Shown piece after piece: positions 1-3,465 of a stretch of 5,962 nt of DNA. The stretch comes from Holophagaceae bacterium UBA1801 (GTDB lineage Bacteria; Acidobacteriota; Holophagae; Holophagales; Holophagaceae): positions 1 through 5,962 of the forward strand of contig DCFP01000166.1 of the NCBI GenBank assembly GCA_002319925.1, given 5' to 3'. The position numbers were made by a program, and so were the translations under genes. How positions within the stretch are numbered: position 1 is the stretch's first letter; every line of letters starts with the position of its first letter. The notes beneath the pieces are model-generated. The model did not search any database. It saw only the letters and a list, made by a program, of their open reading frames with translations, and was not told where the DNA came from.

Positions 1-63
1 CCTTGACAACGCTCAATCATAACAGAAGGACTTTGTCCCCTTGACAACGCTCAATCATAACAG
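1..63. repeat. Two-copy 25-bp direct repeat (38-bp period)
   Basis: Positions 1-25 and 39-63 are identical over 25 bases; each begins CCTTGACA and ends ATAACAG. The 13-bp gap (26-38) and the 13 bases after the second copy (64-76) match at about 7 of 13 positions, including a shared terminal TTTxxTTCC-like character, so this is better read as a 38-bp tandem repeat with one half conserved than as a CRISPR. The window cuts the array at its left edge, so more copies may exist upstream. Function unknown; it could be a protein-binding iteron, an element end or a duplicated promoter segment. Confidence 0.85.
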
Positions 64-69
64 TGTGAT
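41..69 (+). promoter_or_regulatory. Possible sigma70-type promoter in second repeat copy
   Basis: TTGACA at 41-46 is a perfect -35 hexamer. Seventeen bases later TGTGAT (64-69) matches the TATAAT consensus at four of six positions. The first repeat copy has the same TTGACA (3-8), but no -10 element at the right distance. No convincing gene follows, since the downstream open frames look non-coding, so any transcript would have no known product. This could be a chance match inside the repeat. Confidence 0.25.
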
Positions 70-296
70 TATTTCCAGTCGTGTGGGCAAAAGCAGCCGG
101 CGTCTCTTGCCGAACTGGATCGGGGTCTACCTCAGAGAGCCTATACCGTCCCGTGATGACAACCTTGCCCTCCTGCGCACCAGGACCTCGTAGCTCAGGT
201 CGCCGTCAGCCTTGTCGCCAGGGATTTCTTCGCCACGCTGCCGGCCTGGGGCAAGCGATTCCGGAAAAACTCGGTCGGCTCTCCCGGTAGGCCCAC

Positions 297-329
297 CCGG
301 GCCACCCCTGCATGAGATGGGTGGCCCGG
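297..329. repeat. Perfect 11-bp inverted repeat (hairpin)
   Basis: CCGGGCCACCC at 297-307 is the exact reverse complement of GGGTGGCCCGG at 319-329, with an 11-base loop (308-318). The all-but-one G/C stem would be very stable in RNA or single-stranded DNA. No T-run follows on either strand, so it is not a standard Rho-independent terminator. It could be a remnant of an element end, a REP-like palindrome or an RNA structure. Confidence 0.6.
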
Positions 330-480
330 CCAAGCAACAGCACAGACCGGCAAGGATGCGCGACTTGATAGCCTGAACTCGGGGATCAGCAGCCACAGCC
401 GCTGCCCGCCGGAGAGCGTAGGCCTACCAGTTTTTACCAGAGTTGGGGCAATGCACTGCGCGCAACCCTCACGTTCGCTG

Positions 481-519
481 TGGACTTTTTTGTCCATGCA
501 GAAGATCGCCTTTCTGCAT
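481..519. repeat. Two adjacent small hairpins
   Basis: TGGAC (481-485) pairs with GTCCA (492-496) around a loop of six T. Immediately after, ATGCAGAA (496-503) pairs with TTCTGCAT (512-519) around an 8-base loop. The two stems share base 496, so they cannot both form fully. No gene end is recognised next to them, so a terminator role cannot be assigned. Confidence 0.4.
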
Positions 520-595
520 CAGTATTCTTGATGACGTACTCGACCCTGCGTGATGGCCGACTTGCCTGAAACAGTAGTTCCTCAGCGTTCCTAGT

Positions 596-925
596 CATCT
601 TCTACCAGGCAAGCCTCTACGGAAGTCCCGTCGGTCCTTGAAATCGGCGGTGGAGCGCTCCAGCATCACCTCTCCGATGATCATACACGACATCCGGCAC
701 CTCTTCGCCACGGCCCTCCTCCGGGAGGGCCGCGACATCTCGGCCGTGAGTAAGCGCATCGGCCCTTCCACCGTCAAGATGACTGTATCCAGTATCGCCA
801 CCTGTTCAGGGACGGAAAAGAGCGGGACATCGCCATGTTGCCGAGCTTTGCCCCACCGAAAGCGCCTACGAAGTCACCGGCCGCGGAGACCACCCGAAAT
901 GCTGCGACGGATTGCGTGTCTCGAA
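596..925 (+). pseudogene. Decayed phage-type tyrosine recombinase (C-terminal remnant)
   Basis: Frame 2 from about 596 to 787 reads as the catalytic half of a tyrosine recombinase/phage integrase: a short PGKPLRKSRRSLKSAVERS lead, then HDIRHLFATALL (HxxR box: His codon 686-688, Arg codon 695-697), then ISAVSKRIGPSTVKMTV. In the family the last segment is normally LGHSxxxxTxxYxH. Here the His is a Pro (CCT, 764-766). About one base is missing after 787, because frame 1 then continues as YRHLFRDGKERDIAML, with the presumptive nucleophile Tyr at 793-795. The N-terminal and core-binding regions and a start codon are absent. Lost His, frameshift and truncation together make it non-functional. The right end is approximate because frame 1 loses family character beyond about 870. 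Family assignment rests on motif recognition, not on a search. Confidence 0.75.
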
Positions 926-935
926 TACTTTCGAG
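920..935. promoter_or_regulatory. Palindrome upstream of oxidase gene, possible operator
   Basis: CTCGAA (920-925) and TTCGAG (930-935) form a perfect 6-bp inverted repeat around a TACT centre, about 95 bases before the oxidase start codon. Dyads of this size are typical of dimeric regulator sites, but it does not match a copper-regulator consensus I can name. It also lies within the coding-like frame that ends at 998, so it may be fortuitous. Confidence 0.25.
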
Positions 936-950
936 TACCATGAGATCTTG

Positions 951-980
951 TTGGATTACGGGCTCAAAGTGGATTACGAT
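951..980 (+). promoter_or_regulatory. Direct repeat TGGATTACG and weak promoter for oxidase gene
   Basis: TGGATTACG occurs at 952-960 and again at 970-978, an 18-bp period. A weak promoter overlaps it: TTGGAT (951-956), an 18-base spacer, then TACGAT (975-980), eight of twelve consensus matches. The repeat could be a tandem response-regulator site. It could equally reflect repeated Asp-Tyr codons in the coding-like frame that runs through it. Confidence 0.25.
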
Positions 981-1019
981 TATCTTGAACCATCCTAGAT
1001 CCACCGAAGAGCGGATGCC

Positions 1020-1024
1020 GGAGG
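1020..1024 (+). promoter_or_regulatory. Ribosome binding site of the multicopper oxidase gene
   Basis: GGAGG sits six bases before ATG 1031, an optimal arrangement. It fixes the start that yields an N-terminus with a twin-arginine signal. Confidence 0.8.
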
Positions 1025-1030
1025 CCCCAA

Positions 1031-2650
1031 ATGCTGCAAAGCCGCAGAGAATTCTTAGCCCTCTCCGGAAGGGCCGCGTTGTTGGCCCTCGGAGCAAACT
1101 TCGGCTTGCCGACAAATCTGTTAGCCGCTTCCCCCACGACCGGCTTCGAGAAGCCCTTGCCCCTCCCAGGGGAATCCGGTCTGTTCGGACTCCTTGCGCC
1201 TGAGGGGAAATTGACCCTCACGGCGGCTGCGTCCCCAGGAGCTTTTCCGGCCACGGGCGCAGCCATGCTCACCTATATCGCGCAACACAAGGGCAAAACC
1301 TTCCTGAATCCGATCCTCGTGTTGCGAAAGGGCCAGAACTTCGAAGCCACGCTCGTCAACGGGCTCGACCAACCAACCATCATCCACTGGCATGGCGTAG
1401 AAGGCCCCTGGCGTCAGGCAGGCCACCCGTCCTACGCCGTCGGGCCGGGGGGGATCTACGAATACAAGTTTCCCATAACCAATCGGGCTGGAACGTACTG
1501 GTATCATCCCCATCCGCATCGCCTCACGGCAAAGCAAACGTATCTGGGGCTGGCATCCTTCTTCATCGTGGTGGACGCCGAAGAGGAGGCCTTCTCCCGG
1601 GAACTCGATCTGCGCCTGGGCGAGACGGACATCCCGATACTGCTTCAGGACAAACGGTTCGCCAAGGACGGACGCCTCGACTACTCGCCTTCCCAGGATG
1701 ATCTGCTCATGGGCTATTTGGGCGGGACCGTGCTTGCCAATGGCGCGCATCAGCCGACCATGAAGGTGGCGACCCGGTTGTACCGATTGCGCCTGCTCAA
1801 CGGCTCCACAGCACGCATTTTCAACCTGGCCTTCCTGCACGGCAAGATACGCATGCCCTTCTTCCTTGTCGGCAATGACGGGGGTTTCCTGCCTGCACCA
1901 CAACAGCTCTCCGAGGTCTTTCTCGCCCCGGCCGAACGAGTGGACGTGCTTCTGGATCTGCGGGCCCTTGCCCCTGGCCAGGAGGTCTTCTTACAAAATA
2001 TGCCCTTCGACCCCATGCACAATGAGATGTCCGGAATGACGGAGGGCATGTCCGGTATGGAAGACATGGGACACGAGAACGCGGACGGCCATCCTTCTGG
2101 GGAGAACGTCACCTTGGGCGAGGGCGATTCCTTCCAAATCCTCCGTCTGCTGGTGGAGCGTGCGCAGACGTATGACAGGCAAGTGCCCAAAACGTTGCCC
2201 ACCGGCGTGCAACCTCCAACCGGTGCGGGCGTCGTTCGGCCCATTGCCCTCGCCCTCCGCGACATGCGTGTCTGGACGATCAACGACCAAACCTTCTCCA
2301 TGGATGATGCGCCGATCGTCGTGCAAAAACGCGGACCGGAGGTCTGGCAGATCAGCAACGCGAAGGCGAGCATGCCCCACCCCATGCATTTGCACGGATA
2401 CTTCTACCGGGTGCTGGAACGCCGCGGAAGCCCTTCCCAGGTCAAGGACAGGGCCATGGACAGCCAAGGCCGCGTGGCAACGGACCTTGGCTTCAAGGAC
2501 ACGGTGCTCGTCTGGCCGGGTGAGACCGTCTCGGTCGAGATTGATTTTAGCAACCCGAACTATCCCGGCGAACAGCGCTTCCTGTTCCACTGCCACAATC
2601 TGGAGCATGAGGATCAGGGCATGATGCTCAACGTTCAGGTCAACGGGTAG
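1031..2650 (+). CDS. Tat-exported CueO-like multicopper oxidase
   Basis: This 539-residue protein is a three-cupredoxin-domain multicopper oxidase. The family couples one-electron oxidation of a substrate (Cu(I) in CueO, or phenols) to four-electron reduction of O2 to water. Residues 4-9 (SRREFL) followed by a hydrophobic stretch and LLAAS near residue 34 form a twin-arginine signal, implying folding in the cytoplasm and periplasmic action. All four ligand motifs are intact: HWHG (119-122), HPHPH (159-163), HPMHLHG (450-456) and HCHNLEHEDQGMM (520-532). The last has Cys521 as type 1 copper ligand and Met531 in the axial position, as in CueO and CotA. Residues 324-347 hold seven Met plus His, resembling the Cu(I)-binding Met-rich insert of CueO, though shorter. 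Length is normal for the family. GGAGG lies six bases before the ATG. No copper pump or regulator gene lies beside it in this window. A broken recombinase upstream suggests acquired DNA. Copper oxidase is the best-supported role; general laccase activity is the alternative. Confidence 0.95.
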   Translation: MLQSRREFLALSGRAALLALGANFGLPTNLLAASPTTGFEKPLPLPGESGLFGLLAPEGKLTLTAAASPGAFPATGAAMLTYIAQHKGKTFLNPILVLRKGQNFEATLVNGLDQPTIIHWHGVEGPWRQAGHPSYAVGPGGIYEYKFPITNRAGTYWYHPHPHRLTAKQTYLGLASFFIVVDAEEEAFSRELDLRLGETDIPILLQDKRFAKDGRLDYSPSQDDLLMGYLGGTVLANGAHQPTMKVATRLYRLRLLNGSTARIFNLAFLHGKIRMPFFLVGNDGGFLPAPQQLSEVFLAPAERVDVLLDLRALAPGQEVFLQNMPFDPMHNEMSGMTEGMSGMEDMGHENADGHPSGENVTLGEGDSFQILRLLVERAQTYDRQVPKTLPTGVQPPTGAGVVRPIALALRDMRVWTINDQTFSMDDAPIVVQKRGPEVWQISNAKASMPHPMHLHGYFYRVLERRGSPSQVKDRAMDSQGRVATDLGFKDTVLVWPGETVSVEIDFSNPNYPGEQRFLFHCHNLEHEDQGMMLNVQVNG

Positions 2651-2696
2651 GATGGAGACGCACACCCACTGAGCCTTTGGCCCGCGCGCGCGCCGG

Positions 2697-2843
2697 ATGC
2701 ACGAAGCGTTTCAGCTCGTCGGAGAACTGGGCTTCTACGAAAAACTTCTTTGCGAGCAACGGGAACTGCAGTTCCAGCAACTTGCCGACACGTTTGGCGA
2801 CGAGGCTGTGCAAAACACCATGCGTGCTGCCGCCCAGAGGGCT
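2697..2843 (+). pseudogene. Coding-like fragment of unknown family
   Basis: From ATG 2697 about 49 codons read as a plausible helical, Glu/Gln/Leu-rich peptide, including GELGFYEKLLCEQRELQFQQ and LADTFGDEAVQ. There is no ribosome binding site, and the sequence before it is a (CG) run. After about 2843 the composition changes, and the frame runs without a stop through the next promoter into hsp20 in the wrong frame. A stop (TGA 2854-2856) sits one frame away. It may be the 3' remnant of a lost gene or a small gene with a damaged end. I cannot name a family. Confidence 0.3.
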
Positions 2844-2903
2844 CCACCTGGGTTGAAAAAAGCTGCGCTCCTGCCCCGCCGGACTTACCCGAAAAACCCC
2901 GCC

Positions 2904-2939
2904 TTGACATTTTTTTCAATCACTAGTTTACGCTATAAC
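2904..2939 (+). promoter_or_regulatory. Promoter region of the hsp20-lon operon
   Basis: An abrupt AT-rich island in GC-rich DNA holds a perfect TTGACA (2904-2909, inside CCTTGACA), a T-tract (2910-2916) and TATAAC (2934-2939). The two hexamers are 24 bases apart, too far for an ordinary sigma70 promoter. From TTGACA at 17 bases there is only TTTACG. CTTGACA also resembles the -35 of heat-shock sigma (RpoH) promoters, but no matching -10 is clear. TATAAC would place the start of transcription near 2946. Confidence 0.55.
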
Positions 2940-2946
2940 AAAAATC

Positions 2947-2968
2947 CCGGCAGGCCCCGGTCTGCCGG
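2947..2968 (+). promoter_or_regulatory. Leader hairpin 1 of hsp20 mRNA
   Basis: CCGGCAG (2947-2953) pairs exactly with CTGCCGG (2962-2968). A G-U and a C-G pair can extend the stem inward to a 4-base CCCG loop. If TATAAC is the -10 element, this hairpin would form the very 5' end of the transcript, where it could stabilise the mRNA. Confidence 0.45.
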
Positions 2969-2973
2969 TCAAC

Positions 2974-2986
2974 CCTCACCCGGAGG
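2974..2986 (+). promoter_or_regulatory. hsp20 ribosome binding site within a weak hairpin
   Basis: GGAGG (2982-2986) lies eight bases before ATG 2995 and sets that start. CCTC (2974-2977) can pair with GAGG (2983-2986) over a 5-base loop, covering the Shine-Dalgarno sequence with a weak 4-bp stem. Small heat-shock genes are known to use such melting structures (ROSE, fourU RNA thermometers). This one matches neither class in detail, so regulation is inference. Confidence 0.4.
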
Positions 2987-2994
2987 CGGCGGCC

Positions 2995-3465
2995 ATGCCC
3001 GATCTGATGCCCTGGGGGGCCCTGGAACTATCCAAGCTCAAAGACGACCTGGACAGGCACTTCGTAGCCCTGTGCGAGGACTTCGGCCTCGCCCGGACGG
3101 CCTTCCCGGAAGGGACGATACGGGTGGCCGAGGCGGACGGGGAGTGGGTCATCATCTGCCCCCTGCCCGGTTTCGAGCCCGAGGATGTGGCGGTGACCGT
3201 GACCGGTCGAGTTCTGTCCATCAAGGCCGCCAGGAAACGCGGCCAGGGCGTAGGGATGGTCAGGATGTCCCAGGAACTGTCCCTGCCCTTCCCCATCGAC
3301 CAGGCCCGGGCGGACCTCGAAGGCGGGGTGCTCACGGTCCGCCTGGCGCGCCAAGCCCCGCCCGAAGTCCGAGCCATACCCGTGGTCAGAAAACAGGGCC
3401 GTGAAGAATGCCCCCCGTCCACCGAAGCGGCCGGAACCGCCGAAACCGATCGGAGCACCCGATGA
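2995..3465 (+). CDS. Small heat-shock protein, Hsp20/alpha-crystallin family
   Basis: This 156-residue cytoplasmic protein is an ATP-independent holdase; family members bind partly unfolded proteins as oligomers and hand them to ATP-driven machines. Residues 1-36 are a short variable N-terminal arm. Residues 38-118 form the alpha-crystallin domain: it includes LPGFEPEDVAVTV (57-69) with the usual Pro-Gly turn, VLSIKA (73-78), ELSLPFPID (94-102) and the hallmark ADLEGGVLTVRL (106-117), equivalent to AxxxnGVL. IPV (128-130) fits the C-terminal I-x-I/V motif that joins dimers into oligomers. A 26-residue polar tail follows. Length is typical. GGAGG sits eight bases upstream of the ATG. The stop overlaps the start of the Lon-like gene (ATGA), so the two are co-transcribed and probably translationally coupled. 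The AT-rich promoter and leader hairpins suggest stress control. Confidence 0.95.
   Translation: MPDLMPWGALELSKLKDDLDRHFVALCEDFGLARTAFPEGTIRVAEADGEWVIICPLPGFEPEDVAVTVTGRVLSIKAARKRGQGVGMVRMSQELSLPFPIDQARADLEGGVLTVRLARQAPPEVRAIPVVRKQGREECPPSTEAAGTAETDRSTR
3452..3455 (+). promoter_or_regulatory. Ribosome binding site of the Lon-like gene, inside hsp20
   Basis: GGAG lies six bases before ATG 3462 and inside the last codons of hsp20. It selects this ATG over the earlier in-frame ATG at 3408, which has no good site and would add 18 low-complexity residues read from hsp20 sequence. Confidence 0.7.

Larger units (their letters stand above)
70..595. other. Gene-poor stretch without a recognisable coding region
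   Basis: Open frames of 60-100 codons exist on both strands, but none resembles a protein family I know. They are rich in Arg, Ser, Pro and Gly, as expected of non-coding frames in GC-rich DNA, and none has a good ribosome binding site. The stretch contains an 11-bp inverted repeat (297-329), a perfect 10-bp palindrome GTAGGCCTAC (418-427) and two adjacent small hairpins (481-519). Together with the broken recombinase that follows, it looks like decayed accessory DNA. No tRNA-like 3' end was seen. Confidence 0.5.
885..998 (+). pseudogene. Orphan C-terminal coding-like fragment, unknown family
   Basis: Frame 3 up to the TAG stop at 996-998 reads as natural-looking protein, rich in acidic and aromatic residues, ending FEYHEILLDYGLKVDYDYL-EPS. 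The competing frames here are poorer. It has no start of its own and runs in from the recombinase remnant in a different frame, so it may be the tail of a gene disrupted by rearrangement, or the true C-terminus of a frameshifted upstream gene. I do not recognise it. It ends 32 bases before the oxidase start. Confidence 0.25.

Noticed and set aside
1..63. CRISPR array
   Set aside because: There are only two copies, the 13-bp gap is too short for a spacer, and the gap sequence itself is partly conserved after the second copy.
425..480. Integron-type attC site suggested by GTTGGGG and GCGCAAC
   Set aside because: The core sites do not match RYYYAAC/GTTRRRY pairing, and no intervening L-box symmetry is seen.
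195..497. A 100-codon minus-strand frame in the left region
   Set aside because: No family resemblance, no ribosome binding site, and noise-like composition. I could not support it as a gene.
1121..2665. Minus-strand open frames of 211-260 codons opposite the oxidase
   Set aside because: They are mirror shadows of the oxidase codons, with no motifs and no ribosome binding sites.
2903..2920. HspR (HAIR) operator at CTTGACA...TCAAT
   Set aside because: HAIR needs CTTGAGT-N7-ACTCAAG, with 11 bases between CTTGA and TCAAG. Here the gap is 8 and the outer bases do not match.
2844..3404. Continuation of the 2697 frame as a 235-residue protein
   Set aside because: It crosses the promoter and leader and then runs out of frame through hsp20. 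The Pro/Arg/Gly-rich composition there is typical of a shadow frame.
3408..3461. Earlier ATG at 3408 as start of the Lon-like protein
   Set aside because: No good ribosome binding site there. The extra 18 residues come from hsp20 sequence in another frame, whereas ATG 3462 has GGAG at ideal spacing.
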